From Nocardioides perillae (GTDB taxonomy: Bacteria > Actinomycetota > Actinomycetes > Propionibacteriales > Nocardioidaceae), in contig NZ_JACCAC010000001.1 of assembly GCF_013409425.1 (NCBI RefSeq), positions 3,286,001 to 3,350,000 of the forward strand: a DNA stretch of 64,000 nt, read 5' to 3'. A program made the position numbers and the translations under genes. The first letter of the stretch is position 1; each line of letters opens with the position of its first letter. Below are positions 35,901 to 43,494 of this stretch, one piece after another. The notes beneath the pieces were generated by a model that did no database searches, had not been told where the DNA came from, and saw only the letters and a list, made by a program, of their open reading frames with translations.

Positions 35901-36514
35901 AGGTCGACGCCGCCGGTGCACGGGGCGCCCGGCTCCGGCGTCTGGGGGCCCTGCGCGAACTGGGTGACGAATCCCTCCAGCTTCGGGTCCTCCGCATCGT
36001 CCAGCTCGAGCTGGACGCCCCACGCCGAGGCGACGACCGGGGCGTCGAGGCCCTCGACCGGCGACACCAGCACGTACCCGTTGCCGTCCGCGATCTCGCC
36101 GAGCGCCTCACGCACATCGGCGTCGGCGTCCGGTGCGTGCGCGAGCCACACCGCCCCGTGCTCCAAGGAGTGCACCGCCAGCTCGTCGGGAACAGGCTCC
36201 TCGTAGACCCCGCAGTTCAACCAGACCGCGTTGTGGTCCCCGCCCACGGCCGGAGTCTGTTCGTAATCGACCTCGCCCTCGACGTGGTTCTGGCTCAGGT
36301 CGTCGACGAAGGTGAGCCCTTCGACCTGCGGGTCGTCACCGGCGAACACACCGGCCGCCTCCTCGCGCTGAGTGGTCGTCTGGCGGATTGCCAGCACGGT
36401 GGCGACCACGATGGCGATGGCGATGAGCGCGGCAGGCACCACGAAGGTGAGCGCTCCGGCGCGGCTGCTCTTCACCGAACCCGCGCCGCGGGCCTTCTTC
36501 GAGCTCGAAGACAC
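35897..36514 (-). CDS. DUF3105 family membrane-anchored protein
   Basis: 205 residues; the GTG at 36,514 has GGAGAGGAG upstream. A basic head and one membrane helix (about 22-42), then an extracytoplasmic domain with the family motifs FVDDLSQNHVEGEVDYEQTP, HNAVWLNCGVYEEPV and VHSLEHGAVWLAH. The conserved Cys, His and Glu suggest a metal or heme site. First gene of the operon DUF3105 - DUF305 - tlpA - resB - ccsA - copD/ctaG. Function unknown. Confidence 0.85.
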   Translation of the reverse strand: MSSSSKKARGAGSVKSSRAGALTFVVPAALIAIAIVVATVLAIRQTTTQREEAAGVFAGDDPQVEGLTFVDDLSQNHVEGEVDYEQTPAVGGDHNAVWLNCGVYEEPVPDELAVHSLEHGAVWLAHAPDADADVREALGEIADGNGYVLVSPVEGLDAPVVASAWGVQLELDDAEDPKLEGFVTQFAQGPQTPEPGAPCTGGVDL

Positions 36515-36579
36515 GAGCGGCTCCTCTCCGCGGTGACGCGGCTGTGCGTGTGATGACGCGCTGACGACCACAGCCTACG

Positions 36580-36596
36580 TACTAAGCCCACTAGTA
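36580..36596. promoter_or_regulatory. BlaI-type operator 2 (upstream of DUF3105 operon)
   Basis: TACTA, 7 bases (AGCCCAC), TAGTA: perfect 5-bp arms with the same spacing as operators 1 and 3. It lies 66 bases upstream of the DUF3105 start and just past the stop of the gene upstream, so it belongs to the DUF3105-to-copD operon. Confidence 0.65.
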
Positions 36597-36606
36597 GACA
36601 AAGTGG

Positions 36607-37458
36607 TCAGCCGCCAGGGCCCCGCGCGGGCCACGGGTGCGCGGCGCACCCCTGCAGCCCCTTGGTCTGCTGCAGCATCACCGGGGCGAGACGACCGGGG
36701 CCAGGGCAGGAGGCGTGGCCCTCCCCGAGGGCGTGGCCCACCTCGTGGTTGACCAGGTACGTCCGGTAGCGACCCAGGTCAGTGTAGGCGGGGGCGCCGT
36801 TGGCCCACCTCCACGCATTGAGCGCCACGGTGTCCCCGTTGCGGCAGCTCAGCCGTCCGCCGGTGTCGAGCGGCAGGCACAGCTCGTCGGTCGTCGCAGG
36901 GCTTGCCAGGACGATGCGGAGGTCGGCATGACCGCCGGTCCGCCGCATCGCGATGTCGCGAGTATCGCCCCATCCGCGACGGTCGAGGAGGATGGCGTCG
37001 ACCTGGCGGGCGAGCTGGGCCGGGGTGACCCCGAGACCGAGCTCGACCTCGACGCGGTAGGTGAACGACTCGCCCGCCACCGGCCTGACCCCGCGGGCTG
37101 CAGCAGCCACGAAGCGCCCAGAGGCACGCTCGGGTACTGCCGCGACGATGCCGCCGCCCACCTCGGCCGACTGCGATCCGGGCCGCTCACGCGTCGCAAC
37201 GGTTCTCCCACGCGGCGGGGTCCACGACGACGTCCGCGGGGTATCGAGTCTCGGCCCCGCACCGACCGGAGACTTTGCGGACGCGCTGGTGACCCCGCGC
37301 GCCGGCGCGGCGGCGCCGGCGCCGGGCTCGGGGAGCTCGTTCGCAGTCCCGCCTCGGCCAACCGCCAACGCCAGTGTCACCGAGACGCCGGCGACGAAGC
37401 ACGCAGCGAGGCGACCCGGCATGCGGACCGTGCGTGCGCGCCGGTGCCGGCCGCTCAC
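36607..37458 (-). CDS. DUF3152 family exported metalloprotease-like protein
   Basis: 283 residues from the GTG at 37,458, overlapping the Lnt-like stop by 4 nt. Signal or anchor at about 16-34, a 90-residue Pro/Ser/Ala-rich linker, then a C-terminal domain ending in the zinc signature YLVNHEVGHALGEGHASCPG (HExGHxLGxxH) and a following VMLQQT Met-turn, as in metzincins. Two pairs of Cys may form disulfides. Substrate unknown. Its coupling with the lipoprotein acyltransferase-like gene is notable. Confidence 0.85.
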   Translation of the reverse strand: MSGRHRRARTVRMPGRLAACFVAGVSVTLALAVGRGGTANELPEPGAGAAAPARGVTSASAKSPVGAGPRLDTPRTSSWTPPRGRTVATRERPGSQSAEVGGGIVAAVPERASGRFVAAAARGVRPVAGESFTYRVEVELGLGVTPAQLARQVDAILLDRRGWGDTRDIAMRRTGGHADLRIVLASPATTDELCLPLDTGGRLSCRNGDTVALNAWRWANGAPAYTDLGRYRTYLVNHEVGHALGEGHASCPGPGRLAPVMLQQTKGLQGCAAHPWPARGPGG

Positions 37459-39068
37459 CTCGACGCCCGAGGCCGGCGGACGCGCGACGTGCGGCCGAGG
37501 CGTGCAACCCGGGCCCTCCGCCAAAGGGCGCTCAGGCTCAAGAGCGCCGCTGCGGACGGGACCACCAGTGGCCCCGCGGCAGCCGCCGCTGTCTTGTCCC
37601 GCACCAACGGCACATCCTCCACCAGCACCGCCCGACCCGAGTCCTCCGATCGACTCACCACCGACCCGTCCGGGGCGATCACCGCCGACACGCCGGTGGT
37701 GGCAGCCACCACGACGGCCCGACCCGTCTCGAGAGCCCGCGCCCTGGTGATCACCAGCTGCTGGTTCAGCTGACGGGTGCCGGTGAACGTCGCATTGCTG
37801 GTCTGCACGGCCAGCAGCTCGGCTCCGCCGTCGATCGCTGCGCGAACGGCGTCGTCGTGGGCGACGTCGAAGCAGATCAGCAGGCCGACGTGCGTACCGG
37901 CCACGCCGAAGGGGCCTTGGTCTCCCCCGGGCAGCATGTCCCGGGGCACCTCGTCGACGCGGCCCACCCCCAAAGTCCTGAACAGGTCCCGCCAGGGCAC
38001 GTACTCCCCGAAGGGCACCAGGTGACGCTTGACGTAGGCGCGACCGACATCGTGCCCGTCGCGCCACACACGCGTCAGGTTCACCGCCGTCCCGGTCCGG
38101 GGGCCGTCCTCGATCGTGCCGACCAGAACCGGGGCGTCCACGGCGGCGCTTGCACGAACGAGGTCCGCACGGACGTCCGCGTCCGCGCCGGGATCGACGG
38201 CCGTCGAGTTCTCAGGCCAGAGCACCAGGTCGGGCGCGATGGGCACGCCCCCGTCCGCAACCGGCCTGACCGTCCCGCCTGTCCGGCCGATCCCTACCGT
38301 GGCCTCGGCCAGCCTGTCGGTGACCTCGCGGTGGTGTGCCGCCAACTGGGTGCCGTCCCCCGGCACGCCGCCTTGCACCACCGCCACGGTGAACGTCTCG
38401 GCGTCCGCGACCCATCCTGACCCGAGCGATGCCGGCGGCCACAGCAATGGCGCGGACAGCAGCGTCGCCGAGACCCCGGCGGTGCCCAGCGCTCCAGCGG
38501 CCCGAGCCCTGGGTCGCCGGAGCGGGCACCGCAGCCGCCGCACCGTCATGGTCGCCACCCAGGCCGCGAATGAGCCGGACAGGAACACCACCATCGAGGT
38601 GCCAGGCACACCGACCAGCGCGAGCCAGCCGGCCCACGGCGCGTCCACCGCCGACCACGCCAGTCGGGGCCACGGGAAGCCGCCCAGCGGCACGCGCGAC
38701 CACACCTCCTCGCCGAGCACCCACACCACGGCGACCCAGACCGGCCAGCCGGGCCACCGCGCAACCAGGCTCATCGCCGCCCCGGTCAGCCCCACGAACA
38801 CGCCGACCGCCACCGATGTGACCACCCAGGCCGACAGACCTACTGCTGCCAACCACGGAACCAGGAGAACACTCCAAGCCGTTCCGGTCACGAACCCCAG
38901 GAGTGACCCGAGGCGCCCGCCGGCACCGTGGACGCACACTGCCAGCACACCCGCGCCAGCCGGGGCCGCAGCCCACCAGCCGAGCGGCTCAGCAGAAGCC
39001 GCGAGGAGCGTCGCTGCCGCGACAGCACCCGCCGAGCGGAGCAGCACCTGGGGGGACACGACGTGCAC
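37455..39068 (-). CDS. Apolipoprotein N-acyltransferase-like protein
   Basis: About 537 residues; GTG codons at 39,068 and 39,059 are both possible starts. The N-terminal half has six to eight membrane segments. The C-terminal half is a carbon-nitrogen hydrolase domain with Glu in LVLWPENSTAVD, Lys in YVKRHLVPFGEYVPWR and Cys in GLLICFDVAHDD, the catalytic triad of Lnt; the usual CYE is CFD here. It would N-acylate exported lipoproteins, possibly the Tat lipoprotein TlpA of this cluster. The operator-like dyad lies directly upstream. Confidence 0.85.
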   Translation of the reverse strand: MHVVSPQVLLRSAGAVAAATLLAASAEPLGWWAAAPAGAGVLAVCVHGAGGRLGSLLGFVTGTAWSVLLVPWLAAVGLSAWVVTSVAVGVFVGLTGAAMSLVARWPGWPVWVAVVWVLGEEVWSRVPLGGFPWPRLAWSAVDAPWAGWLALVGVPGTSMVVFLSGSFAAWVATMTVRRLRCPLRRPRARAAGALGTAGVSATLLSAPLLWPPASLGSGWVADAETFTVAVVQGGVPGDGTQLAAHHREVTDRLAEATVGIGRTGGTVRPVADGGVPIAPDLVLWPENSTAVDPGADADVRADLVRASAAVDAPVLVGTIEDGPRTGTAVNLTRVWRDGHDVGRAYVKRHLVPFGEYVPWRDLFRTLGVGRVDEVPRDMLPGGDQGPFGVAGTHVGLLICFDVAHDDAVRAAIDGGAELLAVQTSNATFTGTRQLNQQLVITRARALETGRAVVVAATTGVSAVIAPDGSVVSRSEDSGRAVLVEDVPLVRDKTAAAAAGPLVVPSAAALLSLSALWRRARVARLGRTSRVRRPRASR

Positions 39069-39069
39069 T

Positions 39070-39088
39070 CTACTAAGACGCGTAGTAG
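39070..39088. promoter_or_regulatory. BlaI-type operator 3 (lnt-like / M23 divergent promoter)
   Basis: CTACTA, 7 bases (AGACGCG), TAGTAG: the best of the three dyads, with perfect 6-bp arms. It sits 1 to 10 bases upstream of the candidate Lnt-like starts and 36 bases upstream of the M23 start, where a bound repressor would block both directions. Confidence 0.7.
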
Positions 39089-39124
39089 CGTGACCGGCGA
39101 CCGCCGCCCCGGCCACGGAGGACC

Positions 39125-39877
39125 ATGCCCGCCACACCTGGTCGCCGTCGTGCACCACGCCCACGTCGGCCTTGGAGCTCTGCTCTCGTCCCCGGCGTGG
39201 CCGTGGGCGTCCTCGTGTCGAGCGCGACCGCCTCTGTCTTGACCGGCGCAGCGGGACTGCAGCACGCAGCGCCGACCTCAGTGCAACCGGTGTCCTCACC
39301 GGGTGCCGCCGTCGCACCACGCCGAGACGACGCCGACGGGGCTGACCTGCGCGCCCGCCCACACGTGTCGCGTTCCGGTGACCGCGGCCCGACAGCGGCG
39401 GACCTGGCGGCGCGCCGGGAGCGAGCGCTGGTGTCGCTCGACGAGCGAGCTGCCGCCTACACGGCGTTCCTGCGCGACAACCGGTGGGGGCTCCCCCTCG
39501 CCGACTACGAGCTGACGGCGACGTTCGGCCAGAGCAGCTCGCTGTGGTCATCGGTCCACACCGGTCTCGACTTCGCTGCGCCGACTGGGACGCCGATCCT
39601 GTCCGTCGCTCGCGGCACGGTGGCCGAGGCCGGTTGGGCCGGCGCCTACGGCGAGCGGACGGTGGTGGTCGACGCCGACGGCACCGAGTTCTGGTACTGC
39701 CACCAGGAGTCGACCTCCGTCTCACCTGGGGAAGACGTTGCTGCCGGCGAGGTCATCGGCACTGTCGGCGCGACGGGCAACGTCACCGGTCCCCACCTCC
39801 ACCTGGAGGTGCGACCCCGCGGTGGCGCGCCGGTCGACCCCTTCGTCGTGATGGCCGACCGAGGTGCGTCACCGTGA
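39125..39877 (+). CDS. Secreted M23 (LytM/peptidoglycan hydrolase-type) metallopeptidase
   Basis: 250 residues, ATG at 39,125 with GGAGG upstream. Basic head and signal peptide to about residue 45, an Arg-rich linker, then the M23 domain: first zinc ligands in SSVHTGLDFAAPTGTPI (HxxxD), second in GPHLHLEVRPRGG (HxH). Should cut peptidoglycan cross-links at the cell surface. First gene of a three-gene operon with a TlpA-like protein and CopC, starting at operator 3. Confidence 0.9.
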   Translation: MPATPGRRRAPRPRRPWSSALVPGVAVGVLVSSATASVLTGAAGLQHAAPTSVQPVSSPGAAVAPRRDDADGADLRARPHVSRSGDRGPTAADLAARRERALVSLDERAAAYTAFLRDNRWGLPLADYELTATFGQSSSLWSSVHTGLDFAAPTGTPILSVARGTVAEAGWAGAYGERTVVVDADGTEFWYCHQESTSVSPGEDVAAGEVIGTVGATGNVTGPHLHLEVRPRGGAPVDPFVVMADRGASP

Positions 39878-40527
39878 AGTCGAATCGGGCGTGGCGGGAG
39901 GCGGTGCTGATCTCTTTGCCGCTGTACCTCGCGGCCCTCGTCGTCGCCTGCGCGCCGACGTCGAGCCCGCTGGGGGGGCCGGGCAGTCGGTCGGACGCCG
40001 CGACGTTCGTGGGACCCGTGGACGTCCCACGGGCCGAACCGTGCAGTTCGCTGCTGTCGCGTCCCGCCACACCGGTAGAGCAGGGGTGGACAACGGTCCG
40101 GCTGCCGTGCCTGACAGAAGAGGCGGAGGTCGAGGTGGCTGCTCTAGGCGCCGTCGAGGGTGGACCCGTCGTGGTGAACTTGTGGGCGTCGTGGTGCACG
40201 CCGTGTCGAGAGGAGATGCCGCGCCTCGAGCAAGCGGCCCGGGAGGCGGCGGACGACGGCGTCCGCTTCGTCGGTGTCGCGACGCGGGACGCGCCCGAGA
40301 GGTCAGGCGAGTTCCTCCGCTCGCTCGGGGTCACGTTCCCCCAACTGAGCGACGTGAGCGGCGACCTCCTTGCGGAGCTCGGCGTCCCAGGTCTCCCGGT
40401 CACGGTGGCGGTGGCGGGAGGCGCGGTCGTGGGGCAGCACGTCGGACCAGCCTCCGCGCAGGACCTCGCAGACCTGGTCAACGAGGCCCTGGACGCGGAA
40501 GTCGCGAGTGAGGCAGCGACCCCGTGA
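39874..40527 (+). CDS. TlpA/ResA-like thiol-disulfide oxidoreductase, second copy
   Basis: 217 residues; the GTG at 39,874 overlaps the M23 stop by 4 nt. N-terminal hydrophobic segment with VVAC lipobox-like end (about residues 12-26), an extra Cys pair in the linker (EPCSS and LPCLTE), then WASWCTPC and the cis-Pro loop GVPGLPVTVAV. Exported or membrane-anchored reductase or oxidase. Operon partners suggest maintenance of thiols in copper- or heme-handling proteins. Confidence 0.88.
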   Translation: MKSNRAWREAVLISLPLYLAALVVACAPTSSPLGGPGSRSDAATFVGPVDVPRAEPCSSLLSRPATPVEQGWTTVRLPCLTEEAEVEVAALGAVEGGPVVVNLWASWCTPCREEMPRLEQAAREAADDGVRFVGVATRDAPERSGEFLRSLGVTFPQLSDVSGDLLAELGVPGLPVTVAVAGGAVVGQHVGPASAQDLADLVNEALDAEVASEAATP

Positions 40528-41105
40528 GGACCCCCAGCCAATGGTTCACCGCGATGGTCGCAGGCCTCGCGTCGGTCGCCCTCCTGGCAGCGACCGCTTC
40601 GCCCGCAGACGCGCACAGCGCGCTGGAGTCGAGCTCACCCACCGCCGGTGCGCAGCTGAGGTCGGCGCCGGACACCATCGAGCTCCGCTTCAACGAGCCG
40701 GTGCTCGCCGACTATGCGAGAGCCTCGGTCTCCGTCGGCGAGGGGGCCCCGACAACGCTGTCGCTCGAGGTGACCGGGGCGGTGGTCGTGGCCGATACGG
40801 CCGAGGTGCGAACGCCGACAGGCGAGCGCTCCATCCCGTGGACGCTGCGCTACCGTGTCGTGTCCGCCGACGGCCATCCCATCACCGGCGAGCTCCGGTT
40901 CGCGGTCGCGCCAGCACCGCCGGCGCCGGACACGACAAGGTCGGCGGCTCCCGAGGACGGCGGCGCCGCGCGCACGGAGGACATCCAAGCACCACCCGAA
41001 CCGGATCAGCTGAAATCCACGTCTTGGTGGTGGTGGACCCCCCTAGCGCTCCTGCTGGCAGGCGTCGCACTGACCCTCCGCCGGCTTACGCGAGGCCGAA
41101 CCTAG
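40524..41105 (+). CDS. CopC domain copper-binding exported protein
   Basis: 193 residues; start overlaps the previous stop by 4 nt. Signal peptide cleaved before HSALESS, so the mature protein begins with His, as in CopC where the N-terminal amine and His bind Cu(II). The other ligands fit DYARASVSV and VVSADGHPITGELRFAV. After a polar linker a C-terminal helix (WWWWTPLALLLAGVALTL) anchors it to the membrane. It probably passes copper to the CopD half of the CopD-CtaG fusion at the other end of the cluster. Confidence 0.9.
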   Translation: MRTPSQWFTAMVAGLASVALLAATASPADAHSALESSSPTAGAQLRSAPDTIELRFNEPVLADYARASVSVGEGAPTTLSLEVTGAVVVADTAEVRTPTGERSIPWTLRYRVVSADGHPITGELRFAVAPAPPAPDTTRSAAPEDGGAARTEDIQAPPEPDQLKSTSWWWWTPLALLLAGVALTLRRLTRGRT

Positions 41106-41717
41106 AACACCCGCGACAACTAGCGGTCCCGCCCGAACGGCGCTGTGGCTCGCGCTCCACGACGGTCGGGGCTCACACATTGGGCGGCTCGCGTGCCACA
41201 GCGGCCCGTCGGCACATGGTCAGCGACACGCCGGGACGGAGAGCACCGCCCGGCCTGCCGCCGCGGAGGCCCAAGTTCGAGGACCGAGCGCGTTGGTCAT
41301 GGTGGGACCGGCAGGAGCCGCACCGCGGGTCCGCGCGCTGCTGTCGACTCCGGGAACGCCAAATTTTGCCCGCAGAAAAAATTGGGGCTGCACGAACGCC
41401 CCCCGCCCCCTCGGCGCGAAGTGGACAGGGGGGGCCTGAGCGGTGGTCGGTGACACCGCCCGCCCCTCCGAGAGCCACCTCGTTTCCCGTCGGTCTACTC
41501 GGCCGAGCCCGGCGCCGGACTGCGCGCGACCTCCGACGAGTCTGGGGCACACCTACTCGAGGTGGGCTCGACTTTGGGCGGGCCCGTCTCCCACGTCTTC
41601 GTCGGCAGACATGCTGAGACCCCAGAGCGTTCTCAGCCCCGAACGCCAGGCACCGGCCAGCCCGGCCTACGCAACTGTTCGGTTGCGTAAGAAGCGGGCG
41701 TCCGTCAAGATGAACCA
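41106..41717. other. 612-base non-coding stretch between copC and the resolvase
   Basis: No convincing gene on either strand. Two structures stand out: an AT-rich patch at 41,361-41,383 (AAATTTT and AAAAAATT around a GC core) that is striking in this GC-rich DNA, and an inverted repeat at 41,668-41,689. Position between cargo and the mobility genes suits an origin, transfer site or resolution site, but none can be named. Confidence 0.4.
41668..41689. repeat. Perfect 8-bp inverted repeat upstream of the resolvase
   Basis: TACGCAAC, 6-base spacer TGTTCG, GTTGCGTA. It ends 28 bases before the resolvase start. It may be a recombinase binding subsite, an operator or a terminator for the copC operon; no T-tract is present. 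Confidence 0.55.
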
Positions 41718-42410
41718 GTGCGGGTGATCGGGTACATCAGGGTCAGCACCGACGACCAGGCTCGTAGCGGGCTAGGTCTGGAGGCGCAGGAGCAGACGTT
41801 GCGCCAGGCCGCTGCGCGAGAAGGCTGGGACTTGGTGGACCTCGTGGTCGACGAGGGTCGCAGCGCCAAGAGTCTCGACCGGAAGGGGTTGCTGGACGCC
41901 GTCGCCCGTGTCGCCGCCGGCGAGGCGGAGACGATCGCCGTCGCCAAGCTCGATCGCCTGACCAGGTCCCTGGTCGGGCTCGCCGACTTGCTGGAGTGGG
42001 GCGAGCGGGTGGGAGCCAGCATTGTTGCCCTCGACCTCGGCTTGGACACGTCGACCAGCACCGGCCGCTTGGTGGCGCGCATCATGGCATCAGTCGGCGA
42101 GTGGGAACGCGAGCAGATCAGCGACCGGACTCGAGCGGCCGCCGCGGTAAAGCGCGACAAGGGCGAGCGGATCAGCCGCGGCTCGGTGCGCGACTCCAAC
42201 CCCAGTCTCGCTCGTCGGATCGCCGCGGCCCGCGAGGCGGGTGAGACCTGGCAGACCATCGCGGACGCCCTGAACGAGGAACAGGTGCCGACCGTGCGCG
42301 GTGGCGCGTGCTGGCGGGTGTCATCGGTGCAGGCCGCAGGCGGGTACCGACGGCCGACCTCCCGCACCGCGCGCGTCGAGTTGCCGACCCCTCCGCGCCG
42401 ACGACGCTAG
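41718..42410 (+). CDS. Small serine recombinase (resolvase/invertase family)
   Basis: 230 residues from a GTG at 41,718. Catalytic domain: nucleophile Ser10 in GYIRVSTDDQARSG, then KLDRLTRSLVGLADLL and VGEWEREQISDRTRAA. C-terminal HTH-like region RRIAAAREAGETWQTIADAL with a partial recombinase motif. Of the resolvase type rather than a large integrase; may resolve multimers or invert DNA in the element. The dyad just upstream may be its binding site. Confidence 0.9.
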   Translation: MRVIGYIRVSTDDQARSGLGLEAQEQTLRQAAAREGWDLVDLVVDEGRSAKSLDRKGLLDAVARVAAGEAETIAVAKLDRLTRSLVGLADLLEWGERVGASIVALDLGLDTSTSTGRLVARIMASVGEWEREQISDRTRAAAAVKRDKGERISRGSVRDSNPSLARRIAAAREAGETWQTIADALNEEQVPTVRGGACWRVSSVQAAGGYRRPTSRTARVELPTPPRRRR

Positions 42411-42428
42411 GTGTTCGATCTTCAGGCG

Positions 42429-42629
42429 TCACCGTGGAGTGGGGCCGGGGAGATACTTCGGGGACCAGGGCGCCTCGTCGCGCCTCGCCTCGCCAGCGGC
42501 ACGCAGCCCTGCTGCGGCGCCCCGGAGGTACCGCGAGTCTCGGGCGTTGGCCTCGATGGACCCGGCCTCGACCTCGCCCGCGACTAGGTCCAAGATGCGC
42601 GCCGCATCTAGGTAGTCGTCGCGGGTCAT
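42429..42629 (-). CDS. Small hypothetical protein coupled to an XRE regulator
   Basis: 66 residues, ATG at 42,629, overlapping the XRE stop by 4 nt (ATGA). Acidic, helical head DDYLDAARILDLVAGEVEAG followed by a basic tail with no Cys or membrane segment. No family recognised. Its size and coupling to an HTH protein would suit an antitoxin or a small regulatory partner, but no evidence fixes the role. Confidence 0.5.
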   Translation of the reverse strand: MTRDDYLDAARILDLVAGEVEAGSIEANARDSRYLRGAAAGLRAAGEARRDEAPWSPKYLPGPTPR

Positions 42630-43240
42630 GGGGCCATCATGCCGGGCGGCGCGTCCTCGGACGGGAGGAGATGCGTCTTCGACGACTCGACCACCCTGCT
42701 GCGACTCAGGCGACGGCGTCGAACGGTGACCTCGACGACACCTCCTGGAGTGGTCGTGCGGGTCACGACCTGCTCCGTGATGAACAACTTGCTCGCCGCC
42801 GCGCGGCGGCGGCGACGGCGATGGTCGACGCGGGCCGCGTACAGAGACTCCGGCGCCAAGGCAGCGCCCGCGACCTGGACCAGCAGGCCGGGCAGGCCGG
42901 GATCGGAGTCGTCGATCGCCGATGCGATCCGGGTAAGGGTGGATACCCGCGTGCGCCGCTCCCCGCGCTCGAGGCGACGAAGACTCCGGGCGGCGAGTCC
43001 GGCACGCGCGGCGACGTGGCCCTGGGCGAGGCCACGCTCCTGCCTCAGCGCCACCAACAGTAGCCCCAGTGTTCGCGCCGCCGCACGCTCCTCCTCGTCG
43101 AGGGGTCGACGCCCCGGGTCCCCTGGGCTCGCCGGGTCTTGCCGGGGCGGTGCCGGACCCACTGCGCGCGCGGGACACCCGCCAGCGGTCCAACAACTAC
43201 AGTCCCTCGCCGTCGTGCACGGCTCGAGGGGGGTTTCCAC
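42626..43240 (-). CDS. XRE-family HTH regulator of the element
   Basis: Up to 204 residues from a GTG at 43,240, though the first 40-50 residues are Pro/Cys-rich and the true start may lie inside (for example near 43,160). The HTH is GLLLVALRQERGLAQGHVAARAGLAARSLRRLERGERRTRVSTL in shape, with helix 3 around ARSLRRLERG. The C-terminal part is strongly basic. Likely regulator of element genes; divergent from the primase-like gene across a 254-base gap. Confidence 0.65.
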   Translation of the reverse strand: METPLEPCTTARDCSCWTAGGCPARAVGPAPPRQDPASPGDPGRRPLDEEERAAARTLGLLLVALRQERGLAQGHVAARAGLAARSLRRLERGERRTRVSTLTRIASAIDDSDPGLPGLLVQVAGAALAPESLYAARVDHRRRRRRAAASKLFITEQVVTRTTTPGGVVEVTVRRRRLSRSRVVESSKTHLLPSEDAPPGMMAP

Positions 43241-43494
43241 CCCTGCACCTTGCCTGTTGAGCCGAGCAACGTCGCGGGCTCAGCGGGGCGCAACGTCACC
43301 CCAGGACGCAAGCCACTGGACCCTGGCGTACTCCGCCGGTGCCGCCCACCAACCGTTGCCCCCGCCCTGCCCATCCGCACCTGCCGGTCCGTACTGTCCA
43401 CCGGCCGAGCGTGCTCCCCGTCTCTCGTCGGACGAGCGGCCCGTCGGCTCCTACGCTCAAGTACGGCGCGCTGCCCGAGGGCAGTAGCCGGCCG

